Below the pieces are notes generated by a model that searched no databases, was not told where the DNA came from, and saw nothing but the letters and a program-made list of their open reading frames with translations. 48,874 nt of DNA, from positions 1 through 48,874 of the forward strand of contig DATHDP010000079.1 of NCBI GenBank assembly GCA_035318985.1, in the 5' to 3' direction. The stretch is from VBAS01 sp035318985 (GTDB lineage: Bacteria; Bacteroidota; Bacteroidia; Chitinophagales; Chitinophagaceae). Below are positions 1 to 8,345 of the stretch, in pieces. Made by a program: the position numbers and the translations under genes. Within the stretch, counting starts at the first letter, position 1. Each line of letters starts with the position of its first letter.

Positions 1-5
1 TTTTT

Positions 6-201
6 GTCCACCCCCATTTGAAATTACTTTATGATCGAACTGCTTCCCCCGCCAGCGGGGGATAATAAAACAGCTTGTCATTTGAAAAAAAATCACTTTT
101 ATAAATTTTTTTTACGCCAGAATTAAATCACGATGATCATCGTCCCCCACTGGCGGGGGCCGGATGTACAATAAACGGAAAACATTGAGAAGGGGGTGGA
201 C
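6..201. repeat. Nested inverted-repeat element, non-coding
   Basis: A 10-bp inverted repeat, GTCCACCCCC at 6-15 and GGGGGTGGAC at 192-201, bounds this stretch. Inside it are two GC-rich palindromes that are inverted copies of each other with one mismatch: CCCCCGCCAGCGGGGG at 46-61 and CCCCCACTGGCGGGGG at 144-159. The DNA between them is very AT-rich. No reading frame is supported in 1-307. The layout suggests a miniature mobile or REP-like element downstream of the reverse-strand DUF5686 gene. It could also simply form the 3' hairpins of that transcript. Confidence 0.55.
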
Positions 202-226
202 CATAGCTGAATAAAAACAAGAAAGC

Positions 227-245
227 ACAAGAGTGCGACGCAACA
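227..245. repeat. 19-bp dispersed repeat, copy 1
   Basis: ACAAGAGTGCGACGCAACA occurs here and again, identical and in the same orientation, at 8346-8364. Its core GTGCGACGCAAC resembles the complement of the GTTGCGACGC core of two other intergenic repeats in this window (11993-12008 and 40493-40508). All four copies lie between genes, which fits a REP-type family. Confidence 0.5.
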
Positions 246-307
246 AAAGATGAAAAAATTATTGCAGCTGGCTACCTAATAATAATTTACATTATAAAAC
301 ATTCTCA

Positions 308-2791
308 TTAAAACGAAAGCCTGAAACTTCCAAAGACGCCAAATCTTTTATTAGCTTCTTTGGGTAAAGGGGTGGGAAGAAGCCTCCATATAAAATCAAG
401 TCGGATAATTTTAAAGATGTTATCAATACCCGTTCCCATTTCAAGGTAAGTTTTACCGTCGAGTGATTTAAAATCATACCCGGGTAGAAAGTTTAAAGTT
501 TTGTTTGCATCACTCAGGCCACCCCATAATGCTTTTATAGTATAAAATTGCCGGAATTTAAGCTGTGGTATTAGGCGGAAAATGCCATTGCCGATATTAT
601 GTTCGAAACTAAAAGCAACAAATTTGTCATGAATATATTCATACCTGTTCATCAAGCTAAAAGTATATTTATTATAATAGCTTAATTCATTGCCGGGAGC
701 AATTTCAAGAAAAGTATATGGTAAGGTGCCAAAAGTTTTACCTGCAAAAAAATTATATTCAAAGCTGCCAAACGGAGGGACCTTAATATAATCATGAACA
801 CCGGCGAGTACCTTGGTATAATTGTATGCACTTTTTCCAATTCCTGAGATCCCCTGCGTGATCTTTAATTCAGGAATAGGATAAGGGCTTCCCAAACTGC
901 TGCGAAAAAAATTTGACTCCAGGAATTTTTCAAGATAGGCAAAGCGAAGCCGCAGTGATATTTCAAAAGTTTGTAAGGGTTTGCCGCCTGAAACCGGGAA
1001 TGAATCTTTTGGAGGTATATTTTGAAGGGGATTGAATTGTTTGTACGCGGTTGCAAACAAACCTGAAAAGCCAGATTTGGTTTCATGAAAATATTCAAAT
1101 CGTGTTTCTTCAATTTTCATAACCTTAACGGGGACTCCTGATTTGCGGACAGCTAATGCAAAAATGTTATCGTTCGTTAATTCGCCGATATAGCTTTGGC
1201 CATAATCAATATCATGAGAGTAAGAACCATACAAATAAGTTCGCGGATGCTTAGCCGGTAAAAAAAATAGTTCAGCTTTACCTTTCAGTTTCTGATCTCT
1301 GAAGCCATATGCTAAATAAGTATGCCACCACCATTTTCTGTCAAACTTGTAATTAGTACCAAGATCAAAACGAAGCCTGAGCCCCTCCCATGAGTTTTGT
1401 GTTATCCAATTATACCAAGGGCCTAATTGAAAATTTCCGGTATTAAGATAGCCTGTACCAATAAAACCCATTGTGTTGGTGAATTTTTTAAAATTTGGAT
1501 CATTAGTCAGGGTGTCAATCATTTTAATAATGCCTGTTTCATTTTTTGACAGACCTTCATGTCGGGACGCTTCCCAATATTCTTTGGCCTTTGCCTCAGC
1601 ACCGGGTAATACAATTACTTCTTCAAGCAGTTTGTTTTTATTTAGTTCATGAACCACAGAGGAGTCATCCACCACAATGTTTTTATAGGTGGTGTTTTTG
1701 CGCCCAATAAATGCGAGTTTTTGTTTTCCAAGAGGGGTGTAGTCGGCAACAAATTTATCTCTAGACAAAAACCATGTAGTGGAATCGTCCAGCAATTGAT
1801 ATTCCTGGATCAGGCTTAATGTCTCCAGGTAATTGACATTTGCATCTTTGCCCAGACGAAGATTCATTTTCTGAATTGCATAAGTGCCCGCATGCACCCA
1901 GCAGTCACCCTCAAAAGTATTTTCCCCCCGATGTTTTGGAGTAAATACAAGATGATAAAAACGGTTTTGATTTACTGTCTGTGTATCTATAACCCGGTAA
2001 TTATAATAATTATCACCATTATCGCTGGCGGGACTTATAAACTGCTTGTCCATAACCGGGATAAAGTTTCCATAAACACTTACGTTCTGGTCCATGTTGC
2101 CAAGCAAGGGACGTATACTTTCATTATTCACACCACCGTATGTATTGACGGCTTTTATTACTTCTCTTCTTTTAAGTGGTTTCGGTTGATAATAATAATC
2201 GGAGATCACTTCGGTAAAATAGGTTGGTAAAAAAGGTCTGCCTTCTGTACTATCAATATTTTCATTGATCATACCAGTGATCGACCTCAGCGGTTTAAAT
2301 TTTGAAAGCTTTTGAAAATTGATATTCTTCAGATCAAGCTCCAGTTTATTATAAACTTCATAGGAGAAGTTTTTAAACCTGAATTTATCATTGCGGGCTT
2401 TATTCTGTACGATCTTTCGCCAGAGAAATAAACCTTTGTTCACTTTAGTTTTAACTTTGGCCCCTTCATTAAAAGTTCCTCTTTCCATCGTGATCTCTAC
2501 AGTGATGGAATCACTACTTGCAGGAATAAATAATTTGTAAGGCTGATATCCAACGCAGGTGATCTCTAATGTATCTGATGGCCAATGATCCAGGTTAAAT
2601 ACAAATGTTCCTGAGGAATCAGAAAGTTTGCCGATCGACGAGTTAATAAATTTTATAGAAGCAAAAACTACGGGTTCGTCGCTGTGAGCATCTTTAATGA
2701 CACCAGCAAGTATCTTTCGTTGAGAAAGAGCAAACATGCCTGGTAAAAAAAGGAACAATATAAAAATGTACAGACCTCTGGATTTCATCAT
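308..2791 (-). CDS. DUF5686 family outer-membrane protein with carboxypeptidase-regulatory-like domain
   Basis: The 827-residue product begins with a signal peptide (about residues 1-24, hydrophobic core LYIFILFLFLPG). A CarboxypepD_reg-like beta-sandwich follows at about 27-105, containing KDAHSDEPVVFASI and the typical SDSSGTF turn. The remaining roughly 700 residues match the DUF5686 type, with a beta-strand-rich C-terminal half that ends in an aromatic/phenylalanine strand (RLSF), as expected for an outer-membrane barrel. Family members are common in Bacteroidota and have no settled function; they are usually taken to be outer-membrane proteins related in N-terminal architecture to TonB-dependent receptors. 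On the reverse strand, TAAATTTG (2806-2799) fits the TAnnTTTG -7 box shortly before the start. The gene stands alone and is divergent from the membrane gene at 2921. Confidence 0.85.
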   Translation of the reverse strand: MMKSRGLYIFILFLFLPGMFALSQRKILAGVIKDAHSDEPVVFASIKFINSSIGKLSDSSGTFVFNLDHWPSDTLEITCVGYQPYKLFIPASSDSITVEITMERGTFNEGAKVKTKVNKGLFLWRKIVQNKARNDKFRFKNFSYEVYNKLELDLKNINFQKLSKFKPLRSITGMINENIDSTEGRPFLPTYFTEVISDYYYQPKPLKRREVIKAVNTYGGVNNESIRPLLGNMDQNVSVYGNFIPVMDKQFISPASDNGDNYYNYRVIDTQTVNQNRFYHLVFTPKHRGENTFEGDCWVHAGTYAIQKMNLRLGKDANVNYLETLSLIQEYQLLDDSTTWFLSRDKFVADYTPLGKQKLAFIGRKNTTYKNIVVDDSSVVHELNKNKLLEEVIVLPGAEAKAKEYWEASRHEGLSKNETGIIKMIDTLTNDPNFKKFTNTMGFIGTGYLNTGNFQLGPWYNWITQNSWEGLRLRFDLGTNYKFDRKWWWHTYLAYGFRDQKLKGKAELFFLPAKHPRTYLYGSYSHDIDYGQSYIGELTNDNIFALAVRKSGVPVKVMKIEETRFEYFHETKSGFSGLFATAYKQFNPLQNIPPKDSFPVSGGKPLQTFEISLRLRFAYLEKFLESNFFRSSLGSPYPIPELKITQGISGIGKSAYNYTKVLAGVHDYIKVPPFGSFEYNFFAGKTFGTLPYTFLEIAPGNELSYYNKYTFSLMNRYEYIHDKFVAFSFEHNIGNGIFRLIPQLKFRQFYTIKALWGGLSDANKTLNFLPGYDFKSLDGKTYLEMGTGIDNIFKIIRLDFIWRLLPTPLPKEANKRFGVFGSFRLSF

Positions 2792-2896
2792 CAGCTTGCA
2801 AATTTAAGAAACGGCCGGCTGAGGCTGGTATTTTGTACATGTTAAAGTCAGGCTAATGACAAAAAATAGATTTGGAATTATGAGATCCAGATATTT

Positions 2897-2913
2897 ACTT
2901 TGTGTTTCAAAGT
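2897..2913. promoter_or_regulatory. Putative operator palindrome, copy 1
   Basis: ACTTTGTGTTTCAAAGT has perfect 6-bp arms (ACTTTG/CAAAGT) around a 5-bp centre. It ends exactly 7 nt before the ATG at 2921. The complement of this site differs at one position from the site at 3900-3916, which also ends 7 nt before an ATG. The winged-helix regulator encoded between the two sites is the obvious candidate binder (inference). Confidence 0.6.
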
Positions 2914-2920
2914 GCTTTTT

Positions 2921-3559
2921 ATGAACGAACAAAACCAGCAAACTCTCGACACACTCCAGGATATAAAACGCATTATGGAACGCTCATCCCGTTTCATTTC
3001 ATTAAGCGGGTTAAGTGGGATTGCAGCAGGTATCTGCGCATTGGTAGGTGCATGGTTTGCAAGAAAAGAATTTGGGCCTTATTATAAAAACTATGATGAA
3101 AGGGGTGATTTTGCCGGCAATGACTTTCAACAATTAAAATTACGGTTGCTGATCATTGCCTTGGCTGTATTGGCTGCAGCCCTGGCTTCGGCTTTTTATT
3201 TTACCTGGAGAAAAGCAAAACATAATAAACTACCAATTTGGGACCTGACCGCAAAAAGACTTACGATCAATTTGCTGATCCCCCTGGTTGCAGGCGGCTT
3301 GTTTATTCTTGCAATGTATCAATATAATGAATGGATATTTATAGCACCGGCCTGCCTTGTCTTTTATGGCCTGGCTTTGGTAAATGCAAGTAAGTATACA
3401 CTTACAGATATAAAATACCTCGGGCTATCACAGATCTTGCTTGGATTGATCAATACACAGTTTGTGGGCTATGGCTTGTATTTTTGGGCAGCAGGATTTG
3501 GTTTATTACATATCATTTATGGTTTTGTGATGTGGTGGAAATATGAGAAAAACGGATAA
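2921..3559 (+). CDS. Five-helix membrane protein of a regulator-linked operon
   Basis: The product has 212 residues, starting at MNEQNQQTL. An in-frame upstream ATG at 2900 is rejected because it lies inside the palindrome at 2897-2913. The sequence has a soluble N-terminal segment (QDIKRIMERSSRFISLSG) and about five hydrophobic segments near residues 25-43, 73-94, 113-133, 138-156 and 165-200. The N-terminus is of a type seen in many Bacteroidota membrane proteins encoded next to a small winged-helix regulator, but no biochemical role is known to me. It is the first gene of the train ending at 7724, and the regulator gene starts 24 nt downstream. A sensory or accessory role with the regulator is inference. 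Confidence 0.75.
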   Translation: MNEQNQQTLDTLQDIKRIMERSSRFISLSGLSGIAAGICALVGAWFARKEFGPYYKNYDERGDFAGNDFQQLKLRLLIIALAVLAAALASAFYFTWRKAKHNKLPIWDLTAKRLTINLLIPLVAGGLFILAMYQYNEWIFIAPACLVFYGLALVNASKYTLTDIKYLGLSQILLGLINTQFVGYGLYFWAAGFGLLHIIYGFVMWWKYEKNG

Positions 3560-3583
3560 GAATAACTTGATAAAAAATTAGAA

Positions 3584-3883
3584 TTGAAGAATCCGATAAC
3601 AGGCTTAAATAAAATTTTTGATAATCGCATTCGCCTTGGCATCATGAGTGTGCTGTTGGTGAACGAGGAGATAAATTTTAATGATTTGAAGCAAATGCTG
3701 GAAGTGACAGATGGAAATCTCGCGACTCATTTACAGAATCTTGAAGAAAATGGTTTTTTAAAAATTAAAAAAGGATTTGTGGGTAAAAAGACAAATACAA
3801 CTTATTCGGTAACGAAAGCAGGTGAAAAAGCATTTGCTGATCATATTGCAGCATTGGAAAATATGATCAAAGGGGTGAAGTAA
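3584..3883 (+). CDS. Winged-helix transcriptional regulator (MarR/ArsR-like small HTH)
   Basis: The product has 99 residues if translation starts at the TTG at 3584; no in-frame ATG precedes the conserved N-terminus (KNPITGLNKIFDNRIRLGIM). The first ATG, at 3644, would remove the first helix, so TTG is preferred. The body is a compact winged helix: helix NFNDLKQMLEV, recognition helix TDGNLATHLQNLEENG, wing KIKKGFVGKKTNTTYSV and a C-terminal helix that probably dimerises. This matches the small winged-helix regulators (HTH_34-like) common in Bacteroidota. It lies between two genes whose starts are preceded by matching 17-bp palindromes, so autoregulation of the operon is likely (inference). 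Confidence 0.85.
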   Translation: MKNPITGLNKIFDNRIRLGIMSVLLVNEEINFNDLKQMLEVTDGNLATHLQNLEENGFLKIKKGFVGKKTNTTYSVTKAGEKAFADHIAALENMIKGVK

Positions 3884-3899
3884 TTTTTTTTGTAGTTTC

Positions 3900-3916
3900 A
3901 CTTTGAAATACAAAGT
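3900..3916. promoter_or_regulatory. Putative operator palindrome, copy 2
   Basis: ACTTTGAAATACAAAGT has 6-bp arms (ACTTTG/CAAAGT) and lies 7 nt before the ATG at 3924. The spacer is the same length as at copy 1 and shares the tail CTTTTT. Its complement matches copy 1 (2897-2913) at 16 of 17 positions. Confidence 0.6.
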
Positions 3917-3923
3917 ACTTTTT

Positions 3924-4436
3924 ATGAATAAAGAAAAACAAATCGTTCGCAACTGGCTAAAAGTTTTTATAGCCGCTCTATTCCTCAGTGGACTTACTGC
4001 GATACCTGTTGAGCGGGAGCTTTCTTATATCGTTGCTCATTTTCCTTTTGAAGGAAGTATAAAAGGTTTCCTGGATGAAGTGTTGATAGGGATACGTCAC
4101 ACATCAAATGATTATCCTTTTCTTTTTTACGGGTATGACTGGCTTGCCTTTGCACACTTTGTGCTGGCCATTCTTTTTATCGGTCCATTAAGGGATCCTG
4201 TAAAAAATAAATGGGTGATCGAGTTTGGTGTGATCGCCTGCATTTTGATCATTCCTTTTGCAATGATAGCGGGACATTTCAGGGATATGCCATTTTGGTG
4301 GAGATTAATTGACTGTTCTTTTGGAATTATAGGAATCGTGCCACTGGCGATCTGTTTAAAGAACATAAAACTTTTGGAAGCTGAAGAAAAAGAGAAGTCT
4401 GAAACAAAAGAGGCATTCGATTTACTTATTGCTTAA
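3924..4436 (+). CDS. Small multi-helix membrane protein
   Basis: The product has 170 residues, beginning MNKEKQIVRNWLKVF. The earlier in-frame start at 3903 is rejected because it falls inside the palindrome at 3900-3916. About four hydrophobic segments are visible: LKVFIAALFLSGLTAI near the start, LAFAHFVLAILFIGPL, VIACILIIPFAMIAGHF and CSFGIIGIVPLAICL. The C-terminus is a charged cytoplasmic-type tail (EAEEKEKSETKEAF). I do not recognise a named family with certainty. It lies 40 nt downstream of the regulator, carries its own operator-like site, and is followed closely by further membrane genes. Confidence 0.7.
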   Translation: MNKEKQIVRNWLKVFIAALFLSGLTAIPVERELSYIVAHFPFEGSIKGFLDEVLIGIRHTSNDYPFLFYGYDWLAFAHFVLAILFIGPLRDPVKNKWVIEFGVIACILIIPFAMIAGHFRDMPFWWRLIDCSFGIIGIVPLAICLKNIKLLEAEEKEKSETKEAFDLLIA

Positions 4437-4469
4437 AAAATTGTAGATGCTTATTCAAAATATGTAAAG

Positions 4470-4898
4470 ATGTTTGTTCATACGTTTAATACATGGTTAC
4501 TCGCACAACTGCTCCATCCTTTTGTGTTTCTATTATATTTCTTTTTTCTATGCCCAGTAGAAATTATTAATGTTCTCTTGATTATTATGATACCCATTGT
4601 TTTTTTTATTTCTATTCCATCGTTACTTATGGCCAGGGCTTTCTTTGGCTTGTTACCAAGAATCACAGTTCCGGAGTTTGAAAAATTATTCATTTGGATC
4701 ATTTTAGTTGAACTATCTATTTTTTTAAATTTTTCAGGATTGCTATTATTTTTTAATGGCCAAATCTGGATGAGTGCATATGAATTAATGATTCCCTCAA
4801 TGATCGCTGCATTCTTTGCAACACTTATAAGAGCAAAACAATTTTTTTCTTTTCAGTTAAACTATAAATCGGTAAAAAATGAAAATAGTATGGTTTAA
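4470..4898 (+). CDS. Hypothetical four-helix membrane protein
   Basis: The 142-residue product is almost entirely hydrophobic, with about four transmembrane segments: HPFVFLLYFFFLCPV, LIIMIPIVFFISIPSLL, WIILVELSIFLNFSGLLLFF and LMIPSMIAAFFATLI. A short basic tail follows. No family is recognised. It starts 33 nt after the preceding gene and ends 30 nt before the DgkA-type gene, so it is probably in the same transcript. Its start codon has no strong Shine-Dalgarno sequence, as is usual in this phylum. Confidence 0.6.
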   Translation: MFVHTFNTWLLAQLLHPFVFLLYFFFLCPVEIINVLLIIMIPIVFFISIPSLLMARAFFGLLPRITVPEFEKLFIWIILVELSIFLNFSGLLLFFNGQIWMSAYELMIPSMIAAFFATLIRAKQFFSFQLNYKSVKNENSMV

Positions 4899-4928
4899 AG
4901 GACTTGCATATTCAAAAACATTTAATTC

Positions 4929-5297
4929 ATGAAAACATTTTTTAACGCAGTGCTATTTGCATTGCAGGGAATAAAACAATTTTTTTCCCGAGACAGGAAT
5001 GGTAAAATTCAAATGGTGATCGGTACAACTGCGATCACACTTGGGTTTGCTGTTTCACTAACATCTTTTCAATGGTTGCTCGTATTGTTCTGCATTGGAC
5101 TAGTTATTTCTCTTGAGATGGTCAATTCAGCTATTGAAAGATTCTGTGATCTTGTTACCACAGATTTTCATCCGGGTATCAAGATCATTAAAGATGTGGC
5201 AGCCGGTGCCGTTCTAGTCGCATCGATCACAAGCCTTGTCATCGGCCTTATAATATTTATTCCTGCATTGGTTCATTTTTTAAATTTTAAAAAATGA
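4929..5297 (+). CDS. dgkA: Diacylglycerol/undecaprenol kinase family protein
   Basis: The product has 122 residues, the usual size for the DgkA family of integral-membrane lipid kinases, which phosphorylate diacylglycerol or, in many bacteria, undecaprenol. The signature helix is present: E63, N66 and E70 in SLEMVNSAIERFCDLV, followed by KDVAAGAVL with D89 at about residues 88-96. Three hydrophobic helices follow the N-terminal amphipathic segment (ALQGIKQFFSRDRN). The gene overlaps the DUF1361 gene by 4 nt (ATGA), indicating translational coupling. In this phylum undecaprenol recycling is the more likely role (inference), which fits the neighbouring envelope-stress protein CreD. Confidence 0.88.
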   Translation: MKTFFNAVLFALQGIKQFFSRDRNGKIQMVIGTTAITLGFAVSLTSFQWLLVLFCIGLVISLEMVNSAIERFCDLVTTDFHPGIKIIKDVAAGAVLVASITSLVIGLIIFIPALVHFLNFKK

Positions 5298-5926
5298 GTT
5301 TCAGTAAAAAGATCATTATCCCATTAGCCTTTACACTATCCTTATTGATCATAAGAATTATAATTAGCAATGAGCTTACCTATATTTTTCTTGCCTGGAA
5401 CTTATTCCTTGCATGGATACCATTTGCGCTGAGCCAAAAACTCAGCACCATAAATAATCGTTGGAAAATATTTTTTATAACGGGCCTTTGGCTTTTGTTT
5501 TTGCCAAATGCTCCGTATATCATCACCGACTTTTTGCATTTAAAGCAAAGAACTCCTATACCTTATTGGTATGATATTCTTCTTTTGTTCAGCGCTGCAT
5601 TAAATGGTTTGTTGCTTGGACTATCATCGCTTTTAACTGTAGAAAATTTTTTACTTAATCGTTATGGAAGTAAGATTTCAGGCATCATAATGCTATGTTC
5701 TTTTTTTCTCTGTTCATTTGGAGTTTATATAGGTCGGTACCTGCGTTGGAACAGTTGGGATATACTCGTTAACCCAGGTGATGTGGCTGGCGATATTTTA
5801 GACAGGGTGTTTAATCCCTTTGATCACTTTGGAACATGGGCCGTTACTATTCTATTCGGCAGCTTTTTTTATGTGATGTATTATTCAATAAAGAATTTAA
5901 TTAATCATAAACCAAATCAATTTTAA
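5294..5926 (+). CDS. DUF1361 family membrane protein
   Basis: The product has 210 residues and about six transmembrane segments. The family features are visible: the LPNAPYIITDFLHL segment near residues 76-89, a WYDILLLFSAALNGLLLG helix and GVYIGRYLRWNSWDIL near residues 145-160. DUF1361 proteins are uncharacterised polytopic membrane proteins. The gene overlaps dgkA by 4 nt and ends 5 nt before creD, so all three are probably co-translated. Confidence 0.85.
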   Translation: MSFSKKIIIPLAFTLSLLIIRIIISNELTYIFLAWNLFLAWIPFALSQKLSTINNRWKIFFITGLWLLFLPNAPYIITDFLHLKQRTPIPYWYDILLLFSAALNGLLLGLSSLLTVENFLLNRYGSKISGIIMLCSFFLCSFGVYIGRYLRWNSWDILVNPGDVAGDILDRVFNPFDHFGTWAVTILFGSFFYVMYYSIKNLINHKPNQF

Positions 5927-5931
5927 ATAAG

Positions 5932-7233
5932 ATGGAAACAACTGAGTCAAGGAATCCTGTTTATACCCTGCTTGATAAGGGCAAGCTCTTTTTTAAAGCA
6001 GTGATAATTTTTGTAATGGCATTTTTTCTGTGGATCCCTACTAATATTATTCGTGAGGTGATCAATGAAAGAGAGAACAGGCAAAAGGAGGCAATAGAAG
6101 AAGTGAGCAGCAAATGGGCGGGAAAACAAATTATCACCGGGCCAATTTTAATGATCCCCTATATCGGGACAACGAATGGCCTGGTTAATCAAAAAAAATA
6201 CGCATGGTTCATGGCCGATCAGCTAGATATCAGTTCTTCGGTATCTCCACAGAAACGCCATCGCGGTATTTATGAAATAGCGGTTTACCAGGGAGATATT
6301 TCTATTTCTGCAAAATTCAACGACATAAAATTTAGAGAACTAAATGTACCAGTCGCGAATCTTTTGTGGTCAGAAGCAAAACTTTTACTACAGATATCTG
6401 ACCTGAGTCGGGGTATCAATGAAGAGATATTTATAAAATGGAAGGACAGCAGTTTTCTGTGTCAGCCATGGGCGGAGGCAAATGAAAAAATTGGTGAAGC
6501 TTTGTTTGCAGCTGTTCCATTAAAAGCAGAAAATGCAGATACTCAAAATGTATTCACGGTAAAATTTTCTTTGCATGGTTCGCAACAGCTCATGTTTGCA
6601 CCAGCAGCAAGAGAAACAAAGATCCATCTGACTGGAAACTGGCCCGATCCAAGTTTTACGGGCATAAAAATTCCTGAATCACCCAATGCATCTGATAGTG
6701 GTATTGATGTAAAATGGAAATATCTGAATCGTACCACGCCGATGATCTGGAATGACCAATTTAACAACCTGGAGATTTCGGCAATGGGAGCTAATCTTAT
6801 AATTCCTGTTGATCAGTATGATAAAACAGAACGTTCTGTAAAATATGCACTGCTTTGTATCATTCTTACATTCGCTGCTTTTTTTCTAATTGAAACGATC
6901 TATAAAAGAAATCTTCATCTTATTCAATATGGGTTGGCAGGATTGGCTCTTGTTTTATTTTACACATTGCTTTTATCAATATCAGAATATACAGGCTTCA
7001 ACCTTGCTTACCTGATCGCGGGCATCGCTACCATTGGACTGGTAACATGGTTTGTTGGAAGCATTATGCGATCTTCTAAGTTGGCGATCTTTATCGGCTT
7101 TGTACTTACTGTCGTGTACGGATATATTTTCACGATCATACAATTACAGGATTATGCATTGCTGATGGGAAGTATCGGTTTGTTCATGGCTCTCGGTATC
7201 ATCATGTTTTTCTCAAGAAAATTGCAATGGTAA
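5932..7233 (+). CDS. creD: CreD family inner-membrane protein
   Basis: The 433-residue product has the CreD layout. A single N-terminal membrane anchor (VIIFVMAFFLWIPTNII, about residues 24-40) is followed by the conserved segment IREVINERENRQKEAIEEVSS. A roughly 250-residue periplasmic beta-rich domain contains ITGPILMIPY. The C-terminal block has five or six membrane helices from about residue 300. CreD is induced by envelope stress or beta-lactams in several Gram-negative bacteria; its molecular activity is not settled. A gene order of small winged-helix regulator followed by CreD is familiar in Bacteroidota. Here the regulator and operator-like sites lie 2-3 kb upstream in the same train. 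The stop codon overlaps the next start (ATGGTAA). Confidence 0.9.
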   Translation: METTESRNPVYTLLDKGKLFFKAVIIFVMAFFLWIPTNIIREVINERENRQKEAIEEVSSKWAGKQIITGPILMIPYIGTTNGLVNQKKYAWFMADQLDISSSVSPQKRHRGIYEIAVYQGDISISAKFNDIKFRELNVPVANLLWSEAKLLLQISDLSRGINEEIFIKWKDSSFLCQPWAEANEKIGEALFAAVPLKAENADTQNVFTVKFSLHGSQQLMFAPAARETKIHLTGNWPDPSFTGIKIPESPNASDSGIDVKWKYLNRTTPMIWNDQFNNLEISAMGANLIIPVDQYDKTERSVKYALLCIILTFAAFFLIETIYKRNLHLIQYGLAGLALVLFYTLLLSISEYTGFNLAYLIAGIATIGLVTWFVGSIMRSSKLAIFIGFVLTVVYGYIFTIIQLQDYALLMGSIGLFMALGIIMFFSRKLQW

Positions 7234-7724
7234 AAAATAATTTAATGATAATGAGATTGAAAAAAATAAGAGAATCTATTCTTGTGGTTTTGACACACAA
7301 GATCGCTTTGCCAATGCTGAAGCTGGTAAGAAGACCGAATGAATTTACATACAATGAAGATGAATTACAGTCTTTGCCAGCGGGAACATTGGGGAATGAA
7401 CTGTTTATTTTTTTGAAACAAAGAAACCTGCCATTACTCAAGCATTATGCACGACATGATCTGAAACATGTATTGCTTGGTTATGATACAACAGAGGAAG
7501 GCGAGGCCTGTTTGCAAAGTTTTATGTTTGGCAATGGTCGCATTTCATTTCCTGTATTGGCAACAGTGACTTATGGTTTTATTACGATGCCGGAATATTG
7601 GATTGAAATGAAAAAAGCATTTCTGCAGGGAAAGAAAAGCAATTCAATTCATGCGTGGAAATGGAATGAAATATTAAAAGTACCGACGGAGGAATTAAGA
7701 AGGAAAATAGTTTCAAGTATATAA
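7227..7724 (+). CDS. Coq4-like protein
   Basis: The product has 165 residues from the ATG at 7227, which overlaps the creD stop; ATGs at 7245 and 7251 are alternatives. The Coq4 metal-binding pattern is present: H77-D78-x2-H81 followed by 11 residues and E93 (in ARHDLKHVLLGYDTTEEGE). A helical region (SFMFGNGRISFPVLATVTYG) and a C-terminal HAWKWNEILKVPTEELRR segment follow. Coq4 works in ubiquinone synthesis in eukaryotes and some proteobacteria. Bacteroidota usually make menaquinone, so the true substrate here is open. Its place at the end of a CreD operon suggests an envelope or lipid-related role (inference). Confidence 0.75.
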   Translation: MVKNNLMIMRLKKIRESILVVLTHKIALPMLKLVRRPNEFTYNEDELQSLPAGTLGNELFIFLKQRNLPLLKHYARHDLKHVLLGYDTTEEGEACLQSFMFGNGRISFPVLATVTYGFITMPEYWIEMKKAFLQGKKSNSIHAWKWNEILKVPTEELRRKIVSSI

Positions 7725-7761
7725 CGCCATTAAACTTTTGTTGGAGTTGGTTTTAGTTCGG

Positions 7762-7793
7762 AAGGCCTCACATCTGTGGGGCTTTCATTTTAT
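7762..7793 (+). terminator. Rho-independent terminator of the creD operon
   Basis: AAGGCCTCACA and TGTGGGGCTTT can pair over about 10 bp (with G-T pairs) across a TC loop, and T-rich sequence (TCATTTTATT) follows. It lies about 40 nt after the Coq4-like gene and ahead of a convergent gene. Confidence 0.7.
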
Positions 7794-7817
7794 TAAAATT
7801 ACTATTACGGTTAAATA

Positions 7818-8282
7818 TCATGATATGCCTATTCCCTTCATGAGATTTTCAAGTGGATATTTTACTTTTTTATCCTTCTCTGGAGAGTTTATCTGAATAA
7901 TAATTTTATTCAAGATCTCTTTGATCAAAAATTGGTCTTGGGTTTCATAAACCTTTTTTTCATCGTTATTCATTATTGTAAATATTATTGACCCTGAAAG
8001 GGTATCGATTTGTGATTCAAATCGTTTGCTCTCAATTATTTTAGTTACACTATCGAACTCCGACTCTGTAATTTGGCTTTGATATACAAAAAACCATGCT
8101 GAATCAATAAAATCAAACGTGTTTCTTATATCTGTTCCAGGTAAATATAAAATTGTAAAAGGATGGGGTTTAGTTACATCACCGGTATATGCAATAGTGA
8201 TCAAACCAGTTCGTGATGTGTTGCTGCTTGATAATGTTAAAAGGAAAGGGAGGGAAAATAATATTGTAAATAACTTTTTCAT
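7818..8282 (-). CDS. Hypothetical exported protein
   Basis: The 154-residue product has an N-terminal signal peptide (MKKLFTILFSLPFLLTLSSS). The mature part is mixed alpha/beta, with GLITIAYTGDVTKPHPFTIL, a segment rich in S and D, and a lysine-rich C-terminus. No catalytic motif or known family is recognised. It stands alone, convergent with the Coq4-like gene, and a 19-bp dispersed repeat lies 64 nt upstream of its start. Confidence 0.65.
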   Translation of the reverse strand: MKKLFTILFSLPFLLTLSSSNTSRTGLITIAYTGDVTKPHPFTILYLPGTDIRNTFDFIDSAWFFVYQSQITESEFDSVTKIIESKRFESQIDTLSGSIIFTIMNNDEKKVYETQDQFLIKEILNKIIIQINSPEKDKKVKYPLENLMKGIGIS

Positions 8283-8345
8283 TTAACTTCTACAAGATAA
8301 TAACGCAATTTATTTGAAATTTATTGGTGAATAAAATTGTAAAGA

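Noticed and set aside
2900..2920. Upstream in-frame ATG for the membrane protein at 2921
   Set aside because: It lies within the palindrome at 2897-2913 and adds only seven residues unlike the family start.
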